The notes: generated from the sequence alone by a model not told the origin. A stretch of DNA of 64,000 nt from Aerococcus sanguinicola (GCF_001543145.1 NZ_CP014160.1:1426001-1490000); one strand, 5' to 3'. Counted from the stretch's first letter, positions 9,154 through 17,230 are shown. Numbers and translations are program-made.

Positions 9154-9418
9154 GCTTCAATTTACCAGTGCTTTTAAGCGAGATTATAAACGTTATAAGA
9201 AGAAACATTATCCGATGGCAAAAATTGATCAGGCTATACGTCTAATTGCCCGCAATGAAATAAATGCTTTATTTAATCACTATCGCTTGCATGATTTAAA
9301 GGGGCAATGGCGAGGCTATAAAGAAATTCATATAGATGGAGATACTTTAATTATCTATCTTGATCGAGAAGGGAATATAACTTTGACCAGGCTAGGAAGC
9401 CATGATCAATTATTTTAG
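9146..9418 (+). CDS. mRNA interferase toxin, RelE/YafQ family
   Basis: A 90-aa basic protein of the YafQ branch of RelE toxins, which cleave mRNA in the ribosome A site. Diagnostic features are the LHDLKGQWRGYKEIHI core and the C-terminal RLGSHDQLF, matching the GSHxxLF end of YafQ that carries its catalytic His. The start overlaps the antitoxin end by 8 bases. The pair sits immediately outside the left attachment site of the element at 9586, so it belongs to the chromosome or to an older insertion. Confidence 0.9.
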   Translation: MTKLQFTSAFKRDYKRYKKKHYPMAKIDQAIRLIARNEINALFNHYRLHDLKGQWRGYKEIHIDGDTLIIYLDREGNITLTRLGSHDQLF

Positions 9419-9527
9419 TTGATTGAAGAGCACATAAATGAATAGGCGATTATTTACTTGTTTAGTCGTGATGGCGGTGAATTTTTCTCACATTCGTACA
9501 AAATCTCGTACATAAATTTAGAAATAT

Positions 9528-9575
9528 AAAAAAACAGCGTGACAACAAGACCTTCAAAAGCTTGTTATCACGCTG
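9528..9575. terminator. Hairpin terminator, probably the original terminator of tRNA-Lys
   Basis: A 15-bp stem (CAGCGTGACAACAAG / CTTGTTATCACGCTG, one wobble) spans 9535-9575. Read leftward it is followed by seven U, as expected for a transcript coming from the tRNA-Lys gene. That gene now lies 9.1 kb away because the element inserted between them. Read rightward it can also end the toxin-antitoxin transcript. Confidence 0.75.
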
Positions 9576-9585
9576 TTTATAGACG

Positions 9586-9600
9586 ATGGACCGTGAGAGG
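9586..9600. other. Left attachment site of the integrated element
   Basis: ATGGACCGTGAGAGG here is identical to 18712-18726, where it forms the 3' end of tRNA-Lys. It is the 15-bp core duplicated on integration. Confidence 0.8.
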
Positions 9601-9634
9601 GTCTATTACTGAACACTTTACAAAGTGCTTGAAT

Positions 9635-9704
9635 CGTTGATATAGCGGACTTTCTAGAATGTTATTTTTTTGTCTTTTCCCAATCCCTCTAGCTATCCCT
9701 CTAG
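9635..9704. repeat. Left-end integrase recognition sequences
   Basis: CGTTGATATA (9635-9644) is the inverted counterpart of 18666-18675. ATCCCTCTAG occurs twice with a 12-bp period (9683-9692, 9695-9704), next to the integrase stop codon. The same motif with the same 12-bp period is at the right end (18589-18610). These look like core-type and arm-type integrase sites. Confidence 0.65.
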
Positions 9705-9709
9705 ATGCG

Positions 9710-10876
9710 CTAAAAATTAGCATATCTTGCAAACAGTTGGGCGCTTTTGCGTTCGGATTGTTCAGTGACGTGTGTATAGATGTTCATGGTGGTTTTTACG
9801 TCCCCATGTCCCAGGCGTTGCATCACGTCTTTCATAGGAACCCCAGCTTCAAAGAGCAGGGAACAATGGGTATGCCTTAGCCCGTGAATTTTGATAAATC
9901 TGAAATCATTTAGTTCACATATACGCTTAAAAGCGGTATAGATGGCGGTTAGGTTCATTAATCCATTAGTTTTAGTGTTGCTGAATACCAGTTGATTCTT
10001 GCCCAGGGGCTTAAAGCCAAACTTTAACAGCCATTGACTTTGTTCAGCCCGCCAGCGTCTAAGAACATTCAATGTGATGTCGTCAACGCTGATTGTGCGA
10101 TAGCTATTGTCATTCTTAGGCTCTTTGATATAGAGGTCATTGCCGTTACACTGGCCAACAGCCTTATCAACGGTCAATGTCTTATTGGTAAAATTAATGT
10201 CGTTCCAAGTGAGTGCTAGAATTTCCCCACGTCTTAGCCCAGTATAGGCCAGGGTGCGAATGCAAGCATGCCATTTGCGACTTTCTTGTGCTTCTAAAAT
10301 CTTCATGAGCTGGCGCAACTCTTCAACGTTGTAGAATTGATAATTATCCTTCTTGTCACATTCATATTTAAGTTTCTTTTTAGGCGTGATGACCTTATCA
10401 ATAACTAATTCTTTAATGTAACCTCTACTGTAGGCAAATTTCATCACTCTTTTAAAATAGCTATAGGTTTTGCGATAGCCCTTAAACTGTTTATGCCAGT
10501 CATTCAATTCTGTTTGGATAAGTTGGGGCGTTATCTTATGAATAAGACAATTCCCGAATGCTGGCAGAATATGAAGCCTAAAAGCATCTTGAACTTTTGA
10601 TAAAGTGGATTCTTGAACATTGTTTTGATAAATTTCTAACCACTCATGATATACTTGACTAAACTTCATATTCTTAGAAAGCACATGAATCATGCCGTTG
10701 TCGAACTCAAGCAGACAACGCTTGTAATAGTCTTGTGCTTCTTTTTTTGTCTTAAAACCCCGCTTGTTTAACGTCTTTTGTTTGCCAGTGGCTTCCTCAA
10801 TGCCGAGATAGCCACGGACTGACCAAAATTCACCCCTAGAATTTGTATATTTTTCATACGTTGCCATATCTAACAT
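9710..10876 (-). CDS. int: Tyrosine recombinase / phage-type integrase
   Basis: A 388-aa site-specific recombinase. An N-terminal arm-binding domain (about residues 1-60, with a GxxKTKKEAQDYY-like segment) and a SAM-like core-binding domain (about 65-160) precede the catalytic domain. That domain carries Arg215 (TGLRRGE), His331 and Arg334 (HGLRHTH), His357 (LGHGD) and nucleophile Tyr367 (NIYTHV), the full R-H-R-H-Y set. The start is taken at 10876, behind AGGAAGG; ATG 10867 is an alternative. The gene ends against the left arm sites, as is usual for integrases. It should integrate the element into tRNA-Lys, probably with an excisionase for the reverse reaction. Confidence 0.95.
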   Translation of the reverse strand: MLDMATYEKYTNSRGEFWSVRGYLGIEEATGKQKTLNKRGFKTKKEAQDYYKRCLLEFDNGMIHVLSKNMKFSQVYHEWLEIYQNNVQESTLSKVQDAFRLHILPAFGNCLIHKITPQLIQTELNDWHKQFKGYRKTYSYFKRVMKFAYSRGYIKELVIDKVITPKKKLKYECDKKDNYQFYNVEELRQLMKILEAQESRKWHACIRTLAYTGLRRGEILALTWNDINFTNKTLTVDKAVGQCNGNDLYIKEPKNDNSYRTISVDDITLNVLRRWRAEQSQWLLKFGFKPLGKNQLVFSNTKTNGLMNLTAIYTAFKRICELNDFRFIKIHGLRHTHCSLLFEAGVPMKDVMQRLGHGDVKTTMNIYTHVTEQSERKSAQLFARYANF

Positions 10877-10893
10877 TTTCCTTCCTAAATCTA

Positions 10894-10924
10894 CCCCCAC
10901 GGCTGAATTAGTAAGTGTGTATGT
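10894..10924. repeat. 31-bp element repeat, copy 1 (upstream of int)
   Basis: Begins CCCCCACGGCTGAATTAGTA and continues AGTGTGTATGT. It is identical to 12262-12292, and a 23-bp inverted version with two changes is at 18526-18548. It lies directly upstream of the integrase start. Function unknown; a recombination-directionality or regulatory binding site is possible. Confidence 0.85.
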
Positions 10925-10969
10925 TAGGTGTATGACTAAAAAATACTAAGATTTTATAAGTTATATAGT

Positions 10970-11914
10970 CTAGTTGTCTTGTTGGGTCTCTATCTGTTTC
11001 TTATCATATTCAGAGCCTAAATTAAGTGTAATATATTTTTTTATATCATTTAGTTTTGATTGGATATTCTTGTATGTTTCATAGTTTATAGCATTATTAA
11101 AGTCTTCTTTTTTTTGAATGATATTAGATTGAAAAATAACAGGATGGTCTTTAACTTCAAACAGATTGTTTATATCCAATTGAGCACTGGAAATAATCCT
11201 TTTTAGAAGATAGTCAATGCCTTCCCCAATATTATCGATAAGGAAAATTCTGATTACAATATTTGTTAAGTATTGAATTATCTCAATTAGATGTTCATTT
11301 TTTTCATTTACTAAATAAAATAAAGGTTCGCTTACTTGCTGATTTTCTTTATACAAACAAATTATTTCTTTAGATAGCCTTGTATATGCAACTTCAGAAA
11401 GTTTTTTATCGTAAATGATTGAATGCTGGTGTGTAGCATTGCCTTTTAAATCATCTTCAGTTAGTTGAACTTCTGAACGATAGGTGTTTTTTAATATAGC
11501 CCATAACTTTAAAAAATTGTTAGCTTGTCGGTTAACATTTAAGTAATCCATAGATTCAAAATTATTTTTTTCGATAACTTTACTAAAGTTATTATTTATA
11601 TGTTCCGTTAATAATTTAGAAAATTGATTATTAAGGAAGGCGATTCCTTTTTCTTCATCACTTAGTAGCTGTTCAATAGTTTCATAACTATATTTGTTAT
11701 TATGTAATAATTCTTCTACCGTGATGCCAGCTAAGTCGGCTATAGTTTTTAATCGTTTGTTATTTGGTAAGTATTTTCCATTTTCCCACTTACTAACTGT
11801 TCCTTTAGATGCTGGTGGGGTAAATAATTCGGCAAATTGCTCAGTGGTTAGACCATTTTCTAACCGTATATTCCTAATTCTATTCCCTATTGGAACATTA
11901 TCTTTTACAGTCAT
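10970..11914 (-). CDS. XRE-family phage-type repressor
   Basis: A 314-aa protein with an N-terminal helix-turn-helix (about residues 8-65: GNRIRNIRLENGLTTEQFAE, TVSKWENGKYLPNNKRLKTI) and a long C-terminal domain without recognisable protease or metal motifs. The start is the ATG at 11914 with AGGAG upstream; the frame extends to 11971 but that part contains promoter DNA. It is divergent from a Cro-like gene across 108 bp holding face-to-face promoters and paired 15-bp sites. Position and architecture match the master repressor (Stl/CI type) of phage satellites. What inactivates it, for example a helper-phage protein, is not visible. Confidence 0.85.
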   Translation of the reverse strand: MTVKDNVPIGNRIRNIRLENGLTTEQFAELFTPPASKGTVSKWENGKYLPNNKRLKTIADLAGITVEELLHNNKYSYETIEQLLSDEEKGIAFLNNQFSKLLTEHINNNFSKVIEKNNFESMDYLNVNRQANNFLKLWAILKNTYRSEVQLTEDDLKGNATHQHSIIYDKKLSEVAYTRLSKEIICLYKENQQVSEPLFYLVNEKNEHLIEIIQYLTNIVIRIFLIDNIGEGIDYLLKRIISSAQLDINNLFEVKDHPVIFQSNIIQKKEDFNNAINYETYKNIQSKLNDIKKYITLNLGSEYDKKQIETQQDN

Positions 11915-11934
11915 AATAATCTCCTTTAAAAAAT

Positions 11935-12006
11935 GTTGGGATATGGTTCTTGACATTATTCTAAGTGGCAATTATACTAATGTCAAGGGTAGAATCATTT
12001 CCCAAC
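11935..12006. promoter_or_regulatory. Face-to-face divergent promoters with paired operators
   Basis: A 10-bp inverted repeat (CTTGACATTA 11949-11958; TAATGTCAAG 11978-11987) supplies both -35 boxes. Rightward: TTGACA 11950-11955, 17 bp, TATACT 11973-11978. Leftward: TTGACA (complement of 11981-11986), 17 bp, TAGAAT (complement of 11958-11963). The promoters therefore fully overlap and exclude each other. Outside them lie GTTGGGATATGGTTC (11935-11949) and, inverted, GAATCATTTCCCAAC (11992-12006). A third copy is at 12227-12241. This is a CI/Cro-like genetic switch. Confidence 0.85.
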
Positions 12007-12022
12007 TTCAGGAGGTGAAATA

Positions 12023-12238
12023 ATGAATCTTTTAAAAGGATATAGGAATGCTTTAGGTATGACCCAGGCTGACATGGCTTCTGAACTAGGAATTTCAAGA
12101 CAATCTTATTACATGAAAGAAAAAGGCCGTGTAGCTTTTACAGATAAGGAAAAAATTATAGTTCTATCTTTATTTCATAAAATAGATGAGAAGTTGACAA
12201 TTGATCAAATTTTTTTTACTCATAAAGTTGGGAAATGA
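12023..12238 (+). CDS. Cro-like small helix-turn-helix regulator
   Basis: A 71-aa protein that is almost entirely an XRE helix-turn-helix (GYRNALGMTQADMASELGIS, then RQSYYMKEKG). An AGGAGGTG ribosome site precedes the ATG. It is divergent from the repressor and first in the rightward operon, the position of Cro in lambdoid phages and of the rightward regulator in satellites. It probably binds the same 15-bp sites, one of which overlaps its own stop codon. Confidence 0.85.
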   Translation: MNLLKGYRNALGMTQADMASELGISRQSYYMKEKGRVAFTDKEKIIVLSLFHKIDEKLTIDQIFFTHKVGK

Positions 12239-12241
12239 TTC
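12227..12241. promoter_or_regulatory. Third operator-like 15-bp site
   Basis: GTTGGGAAATGATTC is identical to the inverted site at 11992-12006. It overlaps the last codons and stop of the Cro-like gene, 220-290 bp from the other two sites, so looping between bound repressors is conceivable. Confidence 0.7.
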
Positions 12242-12261
12242 CTTTATTTATGTGGAACTAG

Positions 12262-12292
12262 CCCCCACGGCTGAATTAGTAAGTGTGTATGT
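12262..12292. repeat. 31-bp element repeat, copy 2
   Basis: Identical over 31 bp to 10894-10924 and in the same orientation. It lies between the Cro-like gene and the small membrane-protein gene. Confidence 0.85.
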
Positions 12293-12340
12293 AACAACTA
12301 CTTACAAAACATAATCATTTTTCTTTTAGGAGGTGAGACT

Positions 12341-12547
12341 ATGAAGACAACATTAAAGGGTTTAGGGCTTTTTATAGCCAGTACGGCAATATTATTTTTG
12401 TTTCTGTATGGCTTGTTGGCGTACAGCAACCATGTTTACCTAGAGCGTTATAAGGCGGGTAATGATGATTATTATTTACAGGCCCAGCATTATGAGGAGG
12501 TGACAGGAGATAAGATTATTCAAGATGATGAACTGTACCAGAATTAG
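12341..12547 (+). CDS. Small single-pass membrane protein of the element
   Basis: A 68-aa protein of no recognised family. Residues 5-30 form one hydrophobic helix (GLGLFIASTAILFLFLYGLL), followed by a polar acidic tail. A strong AGGAGGTGAG ribosome site precedes the ATG. It is in the rightward operon of the element; small membrane proteins at this position in satellites and prophages sometimes act in exclusion or phage interference, but nothing here proves that. Confidence 0.7.
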   Translation: MKTTLKGLGLFIASTAILFLFLYGLLAYSNHVYLERYKAGNDDYYLQAQHYEEVTGDKIIQDDELYQN

Positions 12548-12559
12548 GGAGGCGTAAAA

Positions 12560-12877
12560 TTGGAATTTAAGACCAGCAAGGGCCGACCAAGTCCACGAAC
12601 AGAATCCGAAACGGTAATAACCTATGATGCTGAATTGAAGAAGTGGTTTATCTATACCAACCACGCCCCACATGCTAGGAAGTGGGAGAACAAAATTATT
12701 CCAAGTGATGATGTATCAAGTCGCAAGGTCTACCACGAAGACACTGGGAAATTGATAGCCATTGAAGGGGAGATTAAAGGTAGTGTTGGGGTACGTGGCC
12801 CCAAGAAGATGACCGAGAAACAAAAAGAGCAGGCAACAAAACGCCTACTCAAGAATGTTCACGGTATCGAGTCATAG
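12560..12877 (+). CDS. Hypothetical protein of the element
   Basis: A 105-aa protein starting at a TTG preceded by GGGAGGCG. The composition is polar and basic, rich in Lys/Arg at the end (GPKKMTEKQKEQATKRLLKN). No domain recognised. It follows the membrane-protein gene by 12 bases and is probably co-transcribed. A nucleic-acid-binding role is possible from charge only. Confidence 0.65.
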   Translation: MEFKTSKGRPSPRTESETVITYDAELKKWFIYTNHAPHARKWENKIIPSDDVSSRKVYHEDTGKLIAIEGEIKGSVGVRGPKKMTEKQKEQATKRLLKNVHGIES

Positions 12878-12991
12878 AATGCCATATTTGCCTATAGCAA
12901 TGACTAACTATCAGTAATATTAAACTCACCAACCTAAGCAAGGTATTTTTATATTCAATTGCCTATCGAAGACTAGAAAGAAGGTTTAACA

Positions 12992-13285
12992 ATGACAAAT
13001 AACAATGTTCTACAGTTTGAGTTGCCCGAGGACTTTAATAACCAGCTCAAAGCATCACTAATCTATATTTACCGTGATGCCATGGAAGAAGCTAAGCGGG
13101 ATTGTGCCGTAACTAGGGAAATGCTGACGATTGAAGAAGTTTGTAGCATGTACAACACCAGCCGAAACACCATTACAGAGAAGTGGCACAAAGAAATGGA
13201 CTTACCCCTTAGCAAGTTAGGCAACAAAATTTACATTGAACGAAAAGTATTAAATGACTTTATCAGAGCGCACCCATACCAATAA
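12992..13285 (+). CDS. Helix-turn-helix protein, excisionase-like
   Basis: A 97-aa protein whose C-terminal half (LTIEEVCSMYNTSRNTITEK, LPLSKLGNKIYIERKVLNDF) is a MerR/Xis-type winged helix domain as in the 'helix_turn_helix 17' excisionase group. The N-terminal half is helical. Known: such proteins bend DNA at attachment sites and steer integrase to excision, or act as repressors. Inferred: the candidate excisionase of this element, although it is not adjacent to int. GAAAGG precedes the ATG. Confidence 0.7.
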   Translation: MTNNNVLQFELPEDFNNQLKASLIYIYRDAMEEAKRDCAVTREMLTIEEVCSMYNTSRNTITEKWHKEMDLPLSKLGNKIYIERKVLNDFIRAHPYQ

Positions 13286-13471
13286 AAAAGGCTTATGAGG
13301 TAAAGACCCCATAAGCCCAGGAAAAAGAAGTCTTGCTTACCGCCAGATAAGCAATAAAGGGAGCTACCACCATAGCGCCCGACTTGTTTATAGTATATCA
13401 ATTTAAGAGCAGGTAAGCAATTCTTCCTTATGCTTAAAGTGTAGGTTTTTGTAGGTAGGAGGAATTGAACC
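13286..13471. other. Intergenic region with inverted repeat
   Basis: GGCTTATG / CATAAGCC (about 13290-13318) forms a hairpin. Its T-rich side faces leftward, so it is a poor terminator for the rightward operon. The rest shows no gene or promoter I can support. Confidence 0.4.
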
Positions 13472-13768
13472 ATGGAAAAGAAAAATTATTTAACAGCAAG
13501 TCAGAACAAATTAATTGCTACTAAGATTAGTCCACTAATTAAATTGATTGAGTTAAGGGAGCTAGCCCAGAAAGCTGTTTTTATTGGTGGGTGTGATTCT
13601 GAAATTGCAAAAGAATTAACCCCGCTTGGCAAAAGAATAGATGATGTATTTATTGAAATGATTTGTACTGACTATGCAACTGTTTTAGAAGACGTCTATT
13701 GTGTGTTGCTCAATAGTGAAGATGAAAAAGAAACTAAATCATTATTGGGGGACTTAGGAATTAATTAA
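13472..13768 (+). CDS. Hypothetical protein of the element
   Basis: A 98-aa mostly helical acidic protein (ASQNKLIATKISPLIKLIEL, EDEKETKSLLGDLGIN). No family recognised. An AGGAGG site lies before the ATG, and the gene ends 14 bases before the helicase start, so it is translated just ahead of the replication gene. Confidence 0.65.
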   Translation: MEKKNYLTASQNKLIATKISPLIKLIELRELAQKAVFIGGCDSEIAKELTPLGKRIDDVFIEMICTDYATVLEDVYCVLLNSEDEKETKSLLGDLGIN

Positions 13769-13782
13769 GGAGGTAATCATGT

Positions 13783-15396
13783 TTGGAAGCTAGAAAGCTA
13801 TACGAAAGATTATTTCAAATAAAAGAAAAACTAGACCGAGTGACAACACCCAATCTAGCGAGAATCAAAGATATTTTAAACAAGATTTATTTTGCGGATA
13901 TTAAGAGTCCACGCCAATCAATAGAAAATATTGGGGACGTGTTCCATATGCCAAAAGGCTTTGAGTATGGGAAATATTTTAAATCTCTTCCTCTTAATTA
14001 TATCATACAGGCGGGAATAACGGGCTTATATTACGGTCGAATCACCACGGAAAAGCGGAAGGATGGCCAAGAAAATGAAGTCGCAAAAACATCTAAAGGA
14101 TTTAATGCCTATGCTATGTTTGTTGCTGATTTATGTTCTGAAAAAATTATCTACAGCCACGAGTTAGACAGCTTCTTGTTACTAAGCGAACCCCATTCAT
14201 ATATTCAACTAACAGATGGTCAATTCAAAAACCATTATGGTGTTAATAGGAATCAAGCGATAGATGATTTCTTACAAGTCTTTGAAGACCTGTTTAAGCA
14301 TCACTTTGAAAAAGAACACGGCTATCAAGTGATGCCCTATGTGATTGCTGGTAAGGGCTGGCTATATGATGTTGAAGCCCTAGAAATGAAAAAATATCAG
14401 CTACAGGAGAAGGAACTTGTGGCCAGCTATTTTTCCAACGTGGAATTGGGAGATTTACAGACCAAGTGGGCTAAAGGTTACCTTGACTTTATGAATGACA
14501 AGCCCGAATGTTTACATAACATGAGCCTTCTCTTTGCATATGTGATGTATAGAAAGATGGACATAGTGCCAGCAGAGAAGATTTTTCTAATCAAAGACCA
14601 AGGGGGGACAGGTAAGGGGCTATTCATGCATGCCTTAAAATCAGTCTATGAAGTTGTTCCCGTTGATTCTGATTCCTTGTTGTATGGTTCTAGCATTGAG
14701 AAGCAAAATGTATTGATGCGTTTTCTTGATGCTGAAGTGGCTCATCTCAACGAAACAGGGCGAATCACCTCTAAACAATGGCCTAGTCTTAGAAAAATAG
14801 GGACAGGGGAAGTATTGACGGGGCGCTATATTGGGGCGAATCAAATTTCATTCAAGAGTGAGGCGGTGCTTATCCTAGACACCAATGAAAAAATTGAGGT
14901 AACAGACCTTAAAGCGAACTTGCGCCGAATGGTAAATATTGCCCCAAAAGATAGACAGCAGGAGAGCCCTAAAGAGACCGAACAGGCTTTTACACCTTGG
15001 TGGCAATGGATTGCTCCTAAAGGTAAACCAAACGAAAAGGCGGGGCTTAGCTTCCTGGTAGCAAGTTTAGATTACCTGAAGGCACAAGGGGGACAATTCA
15101 ATTTTAAGCCTTACACGTTCGCTAATGTGAATAAGGCGAGTGAGTTCACGGACACCCAAGAAATATTGTTGCGGGTAATAAAAGAGCAGAAATTTATATA
15201 CGCTAAAGATGAGCGGCTACAAGAGGCAATTAAAGCAGATTATGGAAGCCTTAAATATAAAAAAGCTCAAGATGATATTAAGGATATTGGTGTTGAAACA
15301 AACAAACAAAAATGGATAGATGGAATAAATTCAAAAGTTCATGTAATAGGTGACCGAGATTTATTTGAAAGAATGTTTCAGGTATTGGAAGGGTAA
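13783..15396 (+). CDS. Superfamily 3 helicase / replication protein of the element
   Basis: A 537-aa replication ATPase. Walker A is at residues 274-279 (GGTGKG, Lys278) in FLIKDQGGTGKGLFMHAL. The Walker B-like acidic stretch is DAEVAHLNE, followed by a sensor region (VLILDTNEKI) and arginine finger (NLRRM), the layout of D5/P4-type SF3 helicases. The N-terminal ~200 residues have no recognisable primase motif. The start is TTG 13783, nine bases after AAGGAGG; an ATG at 13779 is out of frame and stops after four codons. An iteron-like region lies just downstream and a separate prim-pol gene follows, so this should be the origin-unwinding helicase. Confidence 0.85.
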   Translation: MEARKLYERLFQIKEKLDRVTTPNLARIKDILNKIYFADIKSPRQSIENIGDVFHMPKGFEYGKYFKSLPLNYIIQAGITGLYYGRITTEKRKDGQENEVAKTSKGFNAYAMFVADLCSEKIIYSHELDSFLLLSEPHSYIQLTDGQFKNHYGVNRNQAIDDFLQVFEDLFKHHFEKEHGYQVMPYVIAGKGWLYDVEALEMKKYQLQEKELVASYFSNVELGDLQTKWAKGYLDFMNDKPECLHNMSLLFAYVMYRKMDIVPAEKIFLIKDQGGTGKGLFMHALKSVYEVVPVDSDSLLYGSSIEKQNVLMRFLDAEVAHLNETGRITSKQWPSLRKIGTGEVLTGRYIGANQISFKSEAVLILDTNEKIEVTDLKANLRRMVNIAPKDRQQESPKETEQAFTPWWQWIAPKGKPNEKAGLSFLVASLDYLKAQGGQFNFKPYTFANVNKASEFTDTQEILLRVIKEQKFIYAKDERLQEAIKADYGSLKYKKAQDDIKDIGVETNKQKWIDGINSKVHVIGDRDLFERMFQVLEG

Positions 15397-15419
15397 AAAC
15401 TATCCTTCCCTATCCTTGT

Positions 15420-15615
15420 TTAACCATCTTCTAACTATTAGAAATGCTGCTATATCAGTACCCTAACCATCTTAACCATCATTCTATTATTTATTGTTGA
15501 CTGATACTTATTTTTTATTGCATGTTGCTTACATAGACATGTATGTGTATATAAGAAAAAGATGGTTAGGATGGTTAAATGGTTAGGAATTGTTTCAAAA
15601 CGTTGATATATCAAC
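15420..15615. other. Candidate replication origin with inverted 9-bp iterons
   Basis: Three copies of YTAACCATC (15420-15428, 15463-15471, 15472-15480, the last two contiguous) face three inverted copies, GATGGTTAG (15561-15569), GATGGTTAA (15570-15578) and AATGGTTAG (15578-15586). About 80 bp of very AT-rich DNA lies between. A 14-bp perfect palindrome, GTTGATATATCAAC, follows at 15602-15615. It sits between the helicase and primase genes and fills the 313-bp gene-free stretch 15397-15709. Iterons flanking an AT-rich unwinding region are the hallmark of satellite and plasmid origins. Confidence 0.7.
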
Positions 15616-15709
15616 ATTTTAAACCTACCATTCATTAAAAACCTTAGCTAGGGATGGATAGGAATGTACTAAAAAAACTAATAAATAAGTATTAAGGAGG
15701 AATAGCCCC

Positions 15710-16522
15710 ATGAACGGCTATGAATGTGCCTTGTCATTGTTACAAACTGGAATACAAGTTATTCCCATGATTGAAAAAATGCCAATGTTGAAGTTTGCTA
15801 ATGTACCTATTACAGAGGGATTTATTAACTACCATGCCAGCAAATACAAGCAAGCGCAGGGCCTAGCGGTCTTGTGCCGTGGGGTATGGTGTGTTGATTT
15901 TGATACCCCTAAGACCTACAGCGAAAAACACGGCTTAGAAGCTATTAAGCTAATTCCTTACTATGATGAGTTTGTGGCCAATGCTAAAAAGACTTGGCAA
16001 CAAACAACGCCCAGCGGCGGAAGTCATGTTATCTTTAGAAAGAATGAGGGGATAAATTATAGTCAACATATAGGTTATTTAGAGAATGTGGACATTAAAG
16101 CCCATGACAATAATTACTTCATGCTAGACGGGTCAAAGACCAATAACGGGCGGTATCAGTCAAATAAAGTTGCCCCTATTTGCTACAAGGGAGACTTTGA
16201 AAAACGTATCTTTAGCAGAAGTGGTAACTATGAACAGCAGACCATGGATAAATATTCCGCCAAGAATGTATTGAAAAACTATGACTTTAGCTATATTCCT
16301 AGTAGACGAACAGGGGACGGCGAAGGTAAGAGAGCATATGAGCGAATTATTAACGGTACCAGCATCATGAGAAACAACGACTTATTTAAGGCGGTAAGCT
16401 ATGCCAAGACGTGCAAGCAACCTATAGAGCCCCTAAAGTGTGTGATTGGGACGGTCAAGAACGGGGACGAGTTCACGGCTAAAGCGTGGGAAGCGACTGT
16501 TAATAGTGCATTAAATAGGTGA
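15710..16522 (+). CDS. Prim-pol domain DNA primase/polymerase
   Basis: A 270-aa protein of the bifunctional primase/polymerase (prim-pol, archaeo-eukaryotic primase) family. The catalytic acidic pair is Asp63/Asp65 in GVWCVDFDTP, and the nucleotide-binding sGxH motif is TPSGGSHVIF (His106). This domain is normally fused in front of an SF3 helicase; here it stands alone downstream of the helicase gene and the origin. AAGGAGG precedes the ATG. It would prime, and possibly extend, replication of the excised element. Confidence 0.85.
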   Translation: MNGYECALSLLQTGIQVIPMIEKMPMLKFANVPITEGFINYHASKYKQAQGLAVLCRGVWCVDFDTPKTYSEKHGLEAIKLIPYYDEFVANAKKTWQQTTPSGGSHVIFRKNEGINYSQHIGYLENVDIKAHDNNYFMLDGSKTNNGRYQSNKVAPICYKGDFEKRIFSRSGNYEQQTMDKYSAKNVLKNYDFSYIPSRRTGDGEGKRAYERIINGTSIMRNNDLFKAVSYAKTCKQPIEPLKCVIGTVKNGDEFTAKAWEATVNSALNR

Positions 16523-16536
16523 AGGGAGGCGAAGTA

Positions 16537-16704
16537 ATGCGGCCATCTATTATTAGGGATATTGATGAACTTGAGGAAATTGTTTGGTATCTAGGGATTT
16601 ATAACAAAAAATTGAAGTTAAATGACAAAGAAATAAGAGAATATGCCATTAAATTATTGGAAATTGATGAAATACGAAAAGCGATTAAAGAAAAGAAAGC
16701 GTAA
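16537..16704 (+). CDS. Small hypothetical protein of the element
   Basis: A 55-aa charged helical protein (RDIDELEEIVWYLGI, KLNDKEIREYAIKLLEIDEI). The ATG at 16537 follows GGGAGG by seven bases. A GTG at 16519 in frame overlaps the primase end and lacks a ribosome site. No family recognised; it could be an accessory to the primase. Confidence 0.6.
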   Translation: MRPSIIRDIDELEEIVWYLGIYNKKLKLNDKEIREYAIKLLEIDEIRKAIKEKKA

Positions 16705-16957
16705 ATTATGGATTTATTTACATTGCCCGATTGAAGAATTAGCCAGGATTCAGAAGGAAAATGAGCTAGGGAGGTCTTTCCCTCTTAAAAGCTAAAAGGA
16801 GCTAATGTAGAGGTAGTAGGCGATTGAGTAGCTAGCAAGGTATTTAGTCATTGGTACTATTGAAACTTATGTAGCTGAGTAACTAATAGCGTTTTGAGCG
16901 ATAAAATGGATTCTAGGGCTGATGTATCTTAATTGTCTAAGTAAATAACTAAATCAA
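16705..16957. other. Gene-poor stretch before hicAB
   Basis: About 250 bases with several stop codons in all rightward frames and many TAG/TAA-rich short motifs. No gene, terminator or repeat that I can support. It may be the decayed remnant of a former gene. Confidence 0.4.
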
Positions 16958-16986
16958 TTGACATACGTATAAATAACACGTATAAT
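16958..16986 (+). promoter_or_regulatory. hicAB promoter
   Basis: TTGACA (16958-16963), 17 bp, TATAAT (16981-16986): a consensus promoter. The spacer holds the palindrome ATACGTAT (16964-16971), and ACGTATAA is repeated across the -10; these are likely HicB operator elements. Confidence 0.8.
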
Positions 16987-17008
16987 AATAAGTGTAAGGA
17001 GGTTAGAC

Positions 17009-17200
17009 ATGTCTAAAACAAAACCTTACAGAAAAGTCGTTAAAGTGATGAAAAAAGCGGGTTGGCAACTTGACCATACAACAGGTTCTCATGAAATCTA
17101 TGTTAAAGATGGCAAAACGTGCCCCGTGAAATGCACTAAGAAGGACATTCCTTCTGGCACTTTAACGAGTATTGAACGGATTACAGGGCTGAAGTTTTAG
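17009..17200 (+). CDS. hicA: HicA mRNA interferase toxin
   Basis: A 63-aa dsRBD-fold toxin. GWQLDHTTGSHEIYVK contains catalytic His28 in the family's GSHxxY/F motif, and the C-terminus (IPSGTLTSIERITGL) is the usual HicA end. Toxin-first order is normal for hicAB. AAGGAGG precedes the ATG. It cleaves mRNA when free of HicB. As cargo of the element it may stabilise maintenance or act in phage defence. Confidence 0.95.
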   Translation: MSKTKPYRKVVKVMKKAGWQLDHTTGSHEIYVKDGKTCPVKCTKKDIPSGTLTSIERITGLKF

Positions 17201-17230
17201 CCCTGAGTCCTTCTATAGAGGAGGCCCACC

